The notes beneath the pieces are model-generated. The model was not told where the DNA came from and made no database searches. It worked only from the letters and a program-made list of their open reading frames with translations. The translations under genes were made by a program, and so were the position numbers. Of a DNA stretch of 64,000 bases, positions 1 through 11,700 are shown piece by piece. Positions within the stretch are counted from its first letter, which is position 1. Each line of letters begins with the position of its first letter. This DNA is from Zopfochytrium polystomum. Its lineage: Eukaryota > Chytridiomycota > Chytridiomycetes > Chytridiales > Chytridiaceae. Location: contig JAIVFJ010000010.1 in the NCBI GenBank assembly GCA_025765615.1, positions 496,001 to 560,000 of the forward strand. Reading direction: 5' to 3'.

Positions 1-822
1 GGAAGGAATGGGAACGTCGGGAATTGTGCGGCGGCTGCGGCGGTTTTGCAAGGGCGCGTTTGCGGTTCCGTTGTTGGACAAGGAGGAAGAATTCGGCAGG
101 AGCTTTGCAATGACCGGGTCCCACGAGACGCGGATCGGCTCGCCGACGCCGACCTTTGACGGAACAAAGGAAGCGTGGGACGCCCCGGCGAGGACGTCAA
201 ACTCTTGCTTGGAAAAGGCGTTTACGATGTGGGCCACGGGATCGACCTGAAAGAGCCGGCCGGAGGTGGCGTTGAAGATGACCATGTGGATGCCGTCGTC
301 GTACAGGGTGGCCGTCACCGAGGCGGAACCGTCGTCCAGGGAGCCAGAGTAGTGCAGGTCTGGCGTTTCAGCGGAAAGGGTGGAGCCGTCGGGCATCTGG
401 ATGGCGACCGCAGACGTGCTCGAGTGGTCCCAGACGGATGCGACGGGAATGGACGAGAGCGCGGAAGCGGAGAAGCGAAAACCAAGGACGGAGAATGTGA
501 CATTCAGAGTAGAACCCCGCATGATGGCGGCCGCGAGCGTAGAGTTTGCGGCGTAGTCTAGAAAGGGCACCGAGTCGATGAACAGGTTCGCGACGGGGGC
601 GAGCTCCGAGTGCGTGGCAGCCCTTGCCGGGACGGGGACGACGATGCCAAAGACATATACGAGACAGCACACAGCGTAGGCAGCCACGAAACGAGCAGCA
701 GTTGCAGCAGCATTGTTAGCACGACGGGCAGCAGCAGCAGCTCCAGGGGCAGCTTCGCGTCTCGGAGTTGCCGTCGTCGTTGTCGTCGTTGTCGTCGTCG
801 CTCTCCTGTTCTTCTTCTGCAT
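1..822 (-). CDS. Secreted ADAM-like metalloprotease, N-terminal part (cut by window edge)
   Basis: Only the 5' end of this minus-strand gene is inside the window. From ATG at 822 the frame stays open to base 1. It encodes an alanine/threonine-rich start, a hydrophobic signal segment (residues about 55-75) and then a pro-region that is collinear with the neighbouring gene at 1105-5148. Shared stretches include SELAPVANLFIDS against HTELTPVTNLFIDC, the GSTLNVTF block, and the tracts DLHYSGSLDDGSASV and SGRLFQVDPV. It is therefore a tandem paralogue, and the catalytic and Cys-rich parts must lie left of base 1. The role, secreted proteolysis, is inferred from the intact neighbour because no zinc site is visible here. 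No intron was needed in this stretch. I chose the start because it is the ATG that gives a contiguous signal segment. Confidence 0.75.
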   Translation of the reverse strand, partial: MQKKNRRATTTTTTTTTATPRREAAPGAAAAARRANNAAATAARFVAAYAVCCLVYVFGIVVPVPARAATHSELAPVANLFIDSVPFLDYAANSTLAAAIMRGSTLNVTFSVLGFRFSASALSSIPVASVWDHSSTSAVAIQMPDGSTLSAETPDLHYSGSLDDGSASVTATLYDDGIHMVIFNATSGRLFQVDPVAHIVNAFSKQEFDVLAGASHASFVPSKVGVGEPIRVSWDPVIAKLLPNSSSLSNNGTANAPLQNRRSRRTIPDVPIPS

Positions 823-956
823 GGCCGCGATCGTCATCGCAAAACCCAGTGTAGCTGCGCTCTGCTTATTTTTTGCCTTGTTTGGTTTGTTTTCGGTTTG
901 GTCTCAAACAAAACTCCTTCCTTTTTTGGACTGCCAAAACACAAGCCGACATGTAT

Positions 957-958
<2 letters not shown>

Positions 959-990
<32 letters not shown>
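959..990. repeat. T32 homopolymer tract
   Basis: An uninterrupted run of about 32 T lies between the two tandem metalloprotease genes, upstream of the truncated copy. It is probably a microsatellite or a promoter poly(dA:dT) element. The spacer 823-1104 shows nothing else. Confidence 0.9.
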
Positions 991-996
<6 letters not shown>

Positions 997-1104
997 TACG
1001 TGGGGCACTAGGGAAAAAAAAAACCTTTGACCGATCGAAACAACAAAGGCGCTGAACGCAGAAGAGTAGACCCGGACCGACGGACGCCCGGAATCAGCGA
1101 CTAG

Positions 1105-4100
1105 TCAGGCCGCGCTGCTTCTCCTGCTACTGCGGATGTCTTCGGACTCGCACCGTCCGGACCGGCACACCTTGCCCACGTCGCACGCGCTGCCGTCCAC
1201 CGCGTACCCGCCGCCCGGCGGCATGCCGTCGATGCTGCTCGGGTCGTAGCACGGTCCACTGCCAAAGTCGCAGCCGTACGTGCACCCGTGCGTCGTCTTC
1301 GACCCGTCGCCCCTGCCGCACCAGCGGAGGCTTGATCCAAACAGCGCGCAGCTGGACGCGACGCACGCCCCGTTCGAGCAGTACGACTGCGCGCCTGGCC
1401 CGCACGCCACCGACGGCGGCGCGAACCCGCACGCCGAAGTGCAGCACGCCGACGGCGGGTCGCACGCCTCGCCCGCCTCCACGACGCCGTTGCCGCACAC
1501 CGCCTTCCCGTCGGCCCCGACTCCGCCTCCGCCGCCGCCGCCGCCGCCGCCGCCAGTTCCACCCGCCGGAGGCACGCAAACCCCGCCGGCGCACACGCCG
1601 ACCCCGCCCGCGCCGCACCGCGTGCCGTTCGCCGCCGCGAGCGGGCCGAGCCCGAGCTCTGTCCCCAGTCGGCACGTCTCGGACGCGTCGCCGGCGAGCC
1701 GGCACCCGTAGACGCACTCGCCGATGCCGCAGGCCCGCGCGTCGACGCCGACCAGCGACGCGCACCGCACGGGCACGCACTTGCCGTCGCGGCACAAGCT
1801 CTGCGGGCCGCAGACGGTGCGCGGGGAGCTGAACGTGCAGTCCCGGTTGCAGCAGGCGCCCGGCGGATCGCACGACTCGCCGGCTTCGAAGATGCCGTTG
1901 CCGCACACTGGTCCCGGTCGCGTGACGGTCGGGGCGAACGCCGTTATCGTCGATTTCGGTGGCGAAGAAGCGGCCCGAGCGGTGCTCGGCCTCACCGAGG
2001 AGAGTGATCGGGTGGAGAGGATCCGCCCCGTGCTTGTCGAGGGAGTAGGTGAACGAGGGCTTGCGGTTTGGAGCGATTTCGACAGCGAGGCGGGCGTCGG
2101 CGTCGCTGAGTACGAATAAGAAGTCGAGTGTGTCTTGGGCGAGATGGAAGAGGTCGGTGCCATGGTGGTGCAGATTCCCGACGAGCACGTCGCCCACGGG
2201 CCAGAGCCACATCGCGTGCCGTTCGGCGCGAAGAGGTCGCCCCAACCGAAATTGGAGCCCGAATAGCAAGTCTTGGTGGCGCTCCCGTCGTACGAACAGC
2301 CGTAAGTACAGTCGCCCAAGGGGCAGGCGTTGAGGTTCGAAAACGTGCTGCACTTGACGTCGAGGCACTGGCCGTTGCGGCACATGCTGGTCTTGCCACA
2401 CACTGAGTTGGCTGGCGCAAAGGTGCAGCTGCTCGTACAGCAGGCCGACGGCGGATCGCAGGCTTCCCCGGGCTCAACAATGCCGTTGCCGCACTCGGCG
2501 GTGGCGGTCGAGCCAGTAGACGTGCAGACGCCGGTCGAGCAAACTCCTTTGCCGCCCGACCCGCACCGTGTGCCATTCGGAGCCATGAGCGAGCCCCACC
2601 CCCACTGCGTACCTGGGAGGCACGTGGTGGTCTTATCGAATGCACATCCAAACGTGCACTCTCCGGTTGCGCAAGCGTTCAAGTTACTGTATGTATTGCA
2701 GGCGACTTGCGTACAAGTGCCGTCGCGGCACATGCTCTGCTTTCCACACAAAGTGCTCGGAGACGCGAACGTGCAATTGCTCGTGCAGCATGCCGAGGGC
2801 GGGTCGCATGACTCTCCTGGCTCCAAGATGCCGTTGCCGCACGTTGGCGCAGTTGAGGTGGCGGAGGGAACGCAAACGCCAGACGAGCAAATCCCGCTGC
2901 CGCCGGATCCGCAATGCGTGCCATTTGGCGCCGAAAGGGATCCCCATCCCCATTTAGTGCCAGGGTAGCATGTGTCGGAGCTGTTGTAAGCACAGCCGAA
3001 CGTGCATTCGCCGGTTGCACACGGTTTCAAGTTCGTGTAGGTGCTGCAAGCGACGAAAGAACAGGTGCCGTCGCGGCACATGCTCTGCTTTCCACACACG
3101 GTGCTCGGGGACGCAAAAGTACAGTTGCTCGTGCAGCAGGCCGAGGGAGGGTCGCAGGACTCTCCTGCCTCGACGATGCCGTTGCCGCACTTTGGCGGGG
3201 TTGGATCCGTCGGAGACGGCGCGCAGACGCCAGCGGAACAGAGCCCCTTCCCGCCAGAACCGCAGTGTGTTCCATTGGGCGCAATGAGTGATCCCCAGCC
3301 CCACTTGGTGCCTGGGTAGCACGTGTCTGAGGTATTGTATGCGCATCCGAACGAGCATTCGCCGGTAGCGCACGCGTTCAGGTTGTCATAGTAGGCGCAG
3401 GCGACATCCACACATGCGCCGTCCCGGCACATTCTTTGCTTGCCGCATAGGTTGCTGGGTGAGGCGAACGTGCAGTCTTTATTGCAACAGGAAGCTGCCC
3501 CCGGATCGAGTACCATGTAATCGCACTGCTTGACAAACTTGCACGTTGCTGTGCAGCAAGGTGAGCTCTTGCCTGGGCCAGGGTCGCAGTCTTCCGTCGC
3601 CTCTACAATACCATTTCCACAGGTGGCTTTGACGTCGCTTGACAGTGGCAGGCAGGCAGTTCCCTGGAACTTGGACAAGTACGGGCAGATCTCTTTCTTG
3701 TTGTAGACGGGATGGAACCCGTAGTAGCCAGTTCCAACTGGGTACCTTCCGTCGGCATAGTCCATCACACCGCCCGTCTGACCTTTACCTTCCTGAAACG
3801 CGTGCGACGCATTGAGATTGTGCCCAAACTCATGAGACATGATGAGCCATAAATCCGGCCAGAAGACCACGGAGCCAATGTTATTATTTGAGCTGCAAGC
3901 GCCAGGCTGGAATGCATTGCCGGCGGCAACGTCGTCTGGACACACGGTTACAAGAAAATGGCTAGCCACAGTGATATCCTTAGGCTGAGTATTGACATAC
4001 TGCTGTAGTGTGTAAACACCTTCTTTATTCGTCGCGGTGCAGTAATTGGGACCGTAGTTCCAAGTGTAATTGGCCGAAGGGTCAGTGTTTGGTGCCATCA

Positions 4101-5148
4101 TTACTTTGGTCCTGCCAGTGTGGACCTGGGTTCAGCAGTGAGCCTTGTTGTAAATACATCGTTGCGGAAATAGGGGCTCAAAGTGAGCAACTCGGCTCGA
4201 GCTCACCTGAACGGTGATTCGAAGCTGGTGCTCGTAGATAATGTTCATGTCTGTGACGACCTGTCCGAGCTTTGCTAAAGTTTTCACGGGAGAGGTTGCC
4301 TTCGCACCATTCAGCTGCAAAAAAGTGCCGTAAGTGACATAAAATGCTATCCGCGCTGTATGGTTCTTCAAAATGTTTGGAAAGCAGTCGCTCCACAGTG
4401 GGGCGAAGCCAACTGAGGGTATCGACACATCCACGGTGGCGCGCTGATGTTCGAAGCTCAAAGAGTCGCTCACTTCTCGGCTCGACGAGTCCACCGTCTG
4501 CGCTGGGGCGAGCAGGAAGTCGTCAAAGGCCACGTCATGATCGGCATAAATCGGCTCGCCGACGCCGCGAGTGGACGGAACGAGAGAGACATGAGAGGCC
4601 CCGCCAATCGTCTCTAGCTCATTATCTGAAAGCGAGTGTCGAATGTGCTCGACCGGATCAATCTGAAAGAGGCGACCCGAAGCGGTATCGAAAATGACAA
4701 GGTGGACGCCGTCGTCATAGAGTGTGGCACGCACGGACGCTGAGCCGTCGTCGAGCGTTCCCGAGTAGTGCAGGTCAGGAGCTCCAGCCTCGACAACCGA
4801 GCCGTCTGGCATGTGAACGGTGACTGTAGACGCGGCAGAGTGGTCCCAGACGGACGACACTGGAATGGAAGACAGCGCGGGAGCAGAGAAGCGCGCGCCA
4901 GCGACAGTGAAAGTAACATTTAAAGTAGAACCCTTCATTATGTCGGCCGAGAGCGACGGGCTCGCGGCATATTCTTCAAAAGGGATACAGTCTATGAATA
5001 GATTCGTCACCGGCGTGAGCTCGGTATGAGCGGCCCACGACAGCTTTGGTGCGGCGAGTATGGTGCTGGCCACACAAAGAGCCGAGGTAAAGAGTTTAGC
5101 TCGATTCGAAGATTGAAGCACATCGAGGAGCTTGTGTGCTGGTCGCAT
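1105..5148 (-). CDS. Secreted ADAM-like zinc metalloprotease with repeated disintegrin/Cys-rich modules
   Basis: Two exons, 5148-4207 and 4125-1105, are joined across an 81-bp intron (GTGAGC...CCCAG, phase 0), giving about 1,320 aa. A signal sequence (about residues 18-40) is followed by a pro-region and a metzincin domain. The zinc site reads HEFGHNLNASH, with a VMDY Met-turn about 20 residues later. The downstream half is modular: six units open with CGNGI/V.E.GE.CDPP and continue with a CTFASPS..CG/MCRDG block and a Cys-rich block (ATGEC.FGCAY, GTKWGWGSL, APNGTHCGSGG). This recalls ADAM disintegrin plus Cys-rich domains repeated in tandem. A Ser/Thr-rich linker separates units 4 and 5, and a poly-Gly run precedes unit 6. 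There is no C-terminal membrane segment, so it is probably secreted. Oddity: the usual Gly of HExxHxxGxxH is Asn. Substrate unknown. Confidence 0.88.
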
Positions 5149-5755
5149 GGCCAGACCTTCTTTCTTTTCTACAGTTACATTGGATTGCCGAGGCGTTAGG
5201 GCTGTAATGAATTGTCAGCATTTATTAACTTTTGCGCTGCAGCTTGCGTTGAGCTTCTGTGCTTGCATAGCTAAACCTTCGCCGGAATGGAGTAGTTCAC
5301 TTGTACTCGCGATCGGCATTGAGAGCAGAATGCAAGCGACGGAGTCGCGGTTTTCAACAACGACAACAACAACGACAACACCAACAAGAGCACGCAACAA
5401 ACACAGCAGCAGTATGTTTATTTAAGATATTGCCTGACGCCTCGCGAAGCGCGGAATGGGGTATGCTTCGCAAAAAAAACTTTGCTCCATATTAATAATA
5501 CATGTAATATTGTATGTGCTCTTGTATGCTGTACGTGTGTGTGTGCATCCCTGAACATTTGGAACGTTTGAAATTCATTCGTTTCCCTGATTGATTTTTT
5601 TTTTTTGTTTATTCAGTTGGTGCGGTTGGCCGCAAATCAATCTCATCCGTCCACCCACCAACGTCCCCATTCACCAACACACACACACCTTCCCCACCTC
5701 CTTCCTCCCCTTCTCGTCGTTTTACAAATCGACGCGAGCAGCAGGTTGCGGACAC
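5149..5755. promoter_or_regulatory. Divergent intergenic region
   Basis: This 607-bp spacer separates the start codons of two divergent genes (metalloprotease minus, STAND protein plus) and must hold both promoters. A CAACA/ACAAC-rich stretch lies at about 5360-5410 and a T10 tract at about 5597. Pyrimidine-rich DNA precedes the plus-strand ATG. I see no RNA gene or conserved ORF. Confidence 0.5.
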
Positions 5756-8700
5756 ATGGGGAACGCTTCGTCGTCCTCCCAGGGTGCCGTTTTTCGTGGC
5801 TTCGATGCCGCCCCTCCTCGCGATCAGCGACCGCTCTTCGCACAGCTGCTGGCGGCCGCGGACGAGGCTCGCTCCTCACGTCGCGCCGCATACCTCCACC
5901 TCCAATCCCTCTCCAACCACGTGTACAACAACCGCATCCTGCGATCTCAAAAGTCGGCCGCGTCGATTTTGCCCACCGAATCACCCCGCTCTTCGCTCAA
6001 CCTTTCGTCATCTCTTGACGACACCGACGCCACCGATGACGTTAGCGAGACGGCCACCACTCGCTCAACAAGCACCGTGGATGTCGAGGTCGACCTAATG
6101 GATGAGCCCGAGCCCGTCAATTCCCCCCAAACGGCGCTTGGCTTTGTGCGGCGTCCTCCTGTTCCACCAGAGCTTCGGGAGGTTGCGATGAGATTACTGA
6201 AGGGCGATCTGTCCGACGACGTTCTCAAGCTGGTGGATCGGACCGTAATCCGCCTCTTCATCAGCAGCACCGCATCTGGTTCGGAAACCCTCCTTTTATA
6301 CCCGCACTTCCAAAGAGTCTGCTTTTGCTCGTGTGCTGATCTAGTTTTCGCCGCACACACAGATACTGAGTGGGAGAGAAATACGCTTGTCAAGGACGTG
6401 TGGCCATACCTTTCCAAGCTGTGCCAGATTCTTGATCTCGATTTTGAGCCCATCGATCTGTAAGTTGCGCTACAAGTGCGTAGTCCCTGCAATATCCTTA
6501 CTTCGTACTAGAAAATGGAATGCCTTCGACGCCAGCATTCACGAAAACAAGGAGTGGGACGTAAGGCTTTACTTGTTGATCACCTTGTTTCCCCTTTTGT
6601 CCTCACATACATGGCAGAGATCTGCCTACTGGGTGACTGAGGCTATGGAAAGCTCTGCTGGACCAGCCTTTTTTTCCATCTTGGGTACGCTTCCTGCTCC
6701 TCCTCTCCGAAACAGGCTAAACAGTACTTTGACACAGGTGACATGTATGGACTGCCCGGTATTCCTGCCAGCATACTCGCGTCCGAATTCGAAGCCATGG
6801 CGACCCATCTTCGATCCACCAACCGATCACGAGACGTTTCTGAACTGCTCGACGTTTGGTACTCGCTTGACAAAAACGCGACACCTCCTGTGTACGTTCT
6901 CCGCCCCGTACACACAATCATGCCTGCCTTCGCACGATCGACTCCTGGCTCTGACCCCACATCTCACGCCGAAGCTCTCAAGGCCTGGGTGCAGCTGAGG
7001 GCACGACTTGCGGCAGTATTGAGGATTGGTGCGGTGGCCCTGGGGCAAAGTGGAATGTCTTTGCGATACGGCTGCTCGCTGACAGAACGTGAAGTTGTAT
7101 TGGCCCAATCGATGAAGTCAACCACAGGTCCCGAAAATTTCTACGGCTTCCAGTTGAGTTATCAGAACTGTGTCAGTGCTTGTGTCGGTTACAGGCCCTA
7201 AACTCGGTTCATAATACCTTAGGAGGACACTACTTGATATCAAAAGGAAAATCGGCGATAATCCCGCACTCTCAGGCACATACATTGATATGGCCGGCAA
7301 CCAAATCGATAAAGAGGCATCTCAAGAGTTGGCTAAGCTCCGCTCACGTGTCCGTGCCAACCGCTTTTACGCTGTTCCCTGGAGGATTGAGGTTGGCGGA
7401 CTTGCCCCGGATAACGACAAACATCACGGACAGTACTTACGTTCGTTTTGCGACGATGCTGCTCGCATCCTTGCCGAAAGCATCCTACGGCACTATTCCC
7501 ATCGTCCTTTTACCAGGGAATGGGATCCTTTGGCTGGAGAGGTCGTCAGACATGCGGTTGGTGTAAAGCAGCTGACTTCCGTTTTTCGGGGAAGACGAGA
7601 CATCCTGCAGAGTATGCGAGAATTCCTGGACAATCCCAATCAGCAAGTTTTGGTTGTGTACGGTGAGTCGATTCTCTTCTATTGGCAGAAACTGATAACA
7701 ACTAGGGCCTTCCGGAGTTGGAAAGTCTTCGATTCTTGCCAAAGCAGCTGAGTATGTCGCTGCAACTCAGCCACAAGCAACTTTAGTGTACCGGCTCATC
7801 GGAACGACGCCGGATTCTAGTGACTCTCGCTCTATCCTTCGTTCAATTTGCTCCCAGCTGTCTCGTGCGCGGGGTTTGGCGGAACTTAAACTGAAGGTCG
7901 CGTCAGTTGTTGAAGCGGCCGCGTCGTCCGTGGCCGCCGAGTTCGCTGCGGCGACTGGGGAGCCCGGCATCGAAGCTTTACTTGGCGATCTTGATGCCTG
8001 GCCCCCAACTTCGTACGAGGGGCTGCAGGCTGCTTTCCCGGTCGCGCTTGGGATGGCAGATTACATGAAACCCATTGTCCTGGTGAGCCACCCGAACGCA
8101 TCCCCTATTTTGGGTTGTCTGACAACGGATTTCAGCTATTGGATGGGCTCGATGAGATTTCTGATGATGACGACGCCAAGGACCTCACGTGGCTCCCGGA
8201 CTCGCTGCCACCTTTTGTGAAACTTGTCGTCTCGACGGCGCCTCCAAAGTCACAAAAAGTGCCCACATTGACCATACTTCGCACGATCTACCCAGACTTA
8301 GAATCCGAAGAAACGGACCCGGCAGTCCCCAATACCTGCGCTGTATACTTCGAGGTTCCCGCGTTGTCGGAAGATGACGTATCCGAGATTCTGAACCACC
8401 TTCAACTCCTGGATAAGCGAACTTTGACTGACACCCAGCGGGCTCAACTTATTGCGAAGTCGACTTCATCGCAAATGCCGCTTTACGTCCACACCGCGTG
8501 GCGACTTGTCGCAAGTAAATGGTCGTCCTCGGATACGGCTTTATCGTCAGGTCGACGCTTGGACAGTGAAACAGTCCCCGGTTTGCTGGAGGATGTTTTA
8601 GACAGCGTTGAGCAAAGGCTTGGAAGTGCCTTTGTCTCGAAGGCCCTTGGGTACCTTACAGCGGCGAGACAAGGACTTAGCCATGCTGAGCTGAGCGATG

Positions 8701-11700
8701 TGCTTAGCTGCGATGAGGATGTGCTGACAGAAGTTTTCAGAGGATTTGAGCCGCCCATTCGTCGTATTCCTCCGATACTCGTCGTGAGGCTGTTTGAAGA
8801 GCTCAGAGGATGTCTCGTGGAAAGGCAGTTTTACGGCGTAAACGCTTACTTTTGGTATGTTTTGCGTCAACCTAACATGCTATTTCGCTGACACAATGCC
8901 CATGCGTCAAATTGCAGGTCCCACCGCCAATTCAAGCGTGTTGCCGAGGACAGGTACCTCTTCAGAGACCGCGCAATCGCAGTTCACTCTGCCCTTGCTG
9001 ATTACTGGGAGGGGAAATGGGCCAAGACCCCAAAGCTCTATTACGACTCAGTGAGCAAGTCTCAAAAGACGGCGTTGCGCTATATTATGGATCAGTCTCT
9101 CCTGATCTCTGGGAAGCCAAACACTCGGCGCCTCGCATCATTGGTGTGGCATCAGTTGGAATCCGGAGTGACCGGGTTTCAAGAGGCAGCTCGAACGCTT
9201 CAGGATATTGGCCACCTTGCAGCTGCTGCTGATGCCGGACTCCTCTCAGACCTCCTCGCAAGCTTCCGCTCTGCACTGTCGCGGGAATCCGCCGAGGCAC
9301 TCCTCCTGCCGCAGCTTGTGGACTACTATCGCTTTCTCCTGGGCTCAGCTGACATTCTCTCAACAAACCCGCATCGGTTGGTTTCGCTGGCTGCGAATCT
9401 TTACCAAGGATCTGCCGTTGCGTCTGACGCCCGTCGCTGGATCTCGGCGAACGCTGCTTCCACTTTTAATTGGCTTGAGTGGCAAAACCGGCCCCTCGCA
9501 CGAGGTGAACCCATTGCGACGTTACGTGGCTCAGACGGCCCAGGAGGGACGCCTCTTGATAGCCTTGTCGTGACTGGCCGCGATACTCACGGTGAGCGGG
9601 TCGCGATGGTGGGAGTCCGGACGTTCGACGGACGTGCAGGCGCTGTTCTCTTTGATACAGCTGAGATTCGGGCCGCGGGAACTGGCGGAGGTACGGCGCG
9701 CCTTCTCGCCCGGATTGTGGTGTCGTTTGCTCGCAGCCGCAACAGTGTTATTGCCGACGCTGACGGCGAGGTTCAGGACAACGGAGACGATGGCGAAGGC
9801 GAGGAAGAGGAAGTTCCTCTAACATGTGCATTTTCCCGACGAGGCGACCAGCTTGCGATAGCAGGCCGCGCCATCTTGGTCCTAGGTGGCTTCGACTTCG
9901 CTCGCCGCGGCGTCGGAAGGGACCCGGACCTTCCTCCAGGTGACGTGATAACCGCCATCGCCTGGACCAAGGGTGATGGGTGCATAGTTACGGCTTCGGA
10001 CGGAGAGGAGCCAGGCCGCCTCGTCCTTTGGGATGCAGATTCTTTTGCTCTCCTTCGAATCATTCGCACGCAATACCCTCGTCAACCTGTGGCAGCGTCC
10101 TATGCAACTCTTGGCTTTTGGGACGAGTACCGCTCGTTGTTCATTTTGCTCGATGTGGACGAATTGGCGGAGGACGCGGAGTCGGGGCTATCTCTCCAAT
10201 ACATTCCGTGCAAAGCGCACACAGATCCACCACCAGACGGAAAGTCCCGGTTCGCCATCGCCCACCGCGCTCCGTATGTGTTGATCGCATCGGACGACGG
10301 AAAGGGCTATCTCCTCATCGACTTTAAGGCGAAGAGGCCAGTTGCGCGAATGACCATGGATGTTGACAGTGTTCAGCAAGTGGCACTGTCTCACGACGGG
10401 CGCAAGGTTGCGGTTGTGCCGAGTGAAAACAAAGTTATCTTCGTGCTGGGGCTTCAGCTGCCAGACCCAAGTGGCTCCAACCCGAGTACCGGTGTGTCTA
10501 AATCGGGAGAAAACCAGCTGGGGACTTTCAGGCATCTTGGATCCGTCCTCGGTGTGGATCCAAGCACGGTTGAGGATGCTGGCACGGCGGCCTCTTGTCT
10601 CTTCTCTCGCTCAGGCAACACGATTTTGACCGAAGGGGAATTCGGGTCAATTCGAGTGTGGGATGTGAACGAACTTGGGGACCACTCGACACTGCGATTC
10701 AAAACACTGCTCCCAAGCCTTCCGCAGGGGCTCGTTCCAGTCTCGAGCTCCTCTGCATCCAACACGGTTGGTTGGGCTGTCACGGAAGGGTCCGTAACTG
10801 TATCCCTCGCTGACGCCAAGGGGCGTTCCCGCGTGCGGTCGCATCGTATCGCTGTCAGCATGTCAAAGCGCAGCCCAACAGCTTTCCGCCGCGACATGGT
10901 CTTGGGCATTGCGACGCACCCGGCTCGGCCGCTTATGGGTGTTGTGACAGACCTTGGCAACCTCTGCCTGCTTTCTGTGGACAAGCTTCCCGACGAGCCT
11001 GCGACGTGGGTTGGGGCCCTCTTGTCGTCCGCTTTCGGTCGTGGGATCCGGGATGACGAGAAAGTGCTGACGTTCAATGTTCGCCAGGCTGGCGCTCAAG
11101 CCGTACCGACCTGCATCGCTTTCACACCGAGCAGCAGCTGGGCCACACTCGATGCGGCATCCATTCCGGGATCAGTCGCGTCTACAGCCACCACACCGAC
11201 GGGAGGCCAGCAGGGTGGACCGACAAAGGCTGATATCATCACGTTTGCAACAGGGCACGAGGACGGTTCGATCAGTGTATGGGAATGGTTTCCAGGCTTG
11301 GACCCGTTGGATCTTTCGCCTCGCATGACTTTAAGACTGAACGCAGGACGCGTCACATCGCTTATACCTTGCAATACGGGAGACCGAACGATGGCTTTTA
11401 CCATCGACGATTCCGCCGTTGTTGTTTGGGACGGATCAAATGACGACCCGGAAACTGCAATGGTATTGATACCACCAAAGGACTATGTTAAGGAGGAAGA
11501 TTACAATCGGCGGTCAGTCTCATCAGTCCGCTCGTCGGTCTCCAGCTTTAGGCGCTCGCAATTGCGATCTGTCGAAAGCACGGGAAGCGTGACACCGGGA
11601 GCTCCTGCCCCTCGCGTGTGGAATCACGACCGACCATGTGCCGTCGCCTTTGCGCGGACAAGAAGCCACCTTCTTGCTACTGGCGGTACCAAAGACGGAA

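Noticed and set aside
959..990. Long T and A runs as telomere or poly(A)/retroposon marks
   Set aside because: Homopolymers recur in many spacers (25629, 32640, 53279, 59537) without target-site duplications or processed genes, so they look like ordinary microsatellites.
1127..2401. 424-codon alternative minus frame inside the metalloprotease
   Set aside because: It is a periodic Arg-rich shadow created by the Cys-rich tandem repeats; the other frame contains the metzincin and disintegrin motifs.
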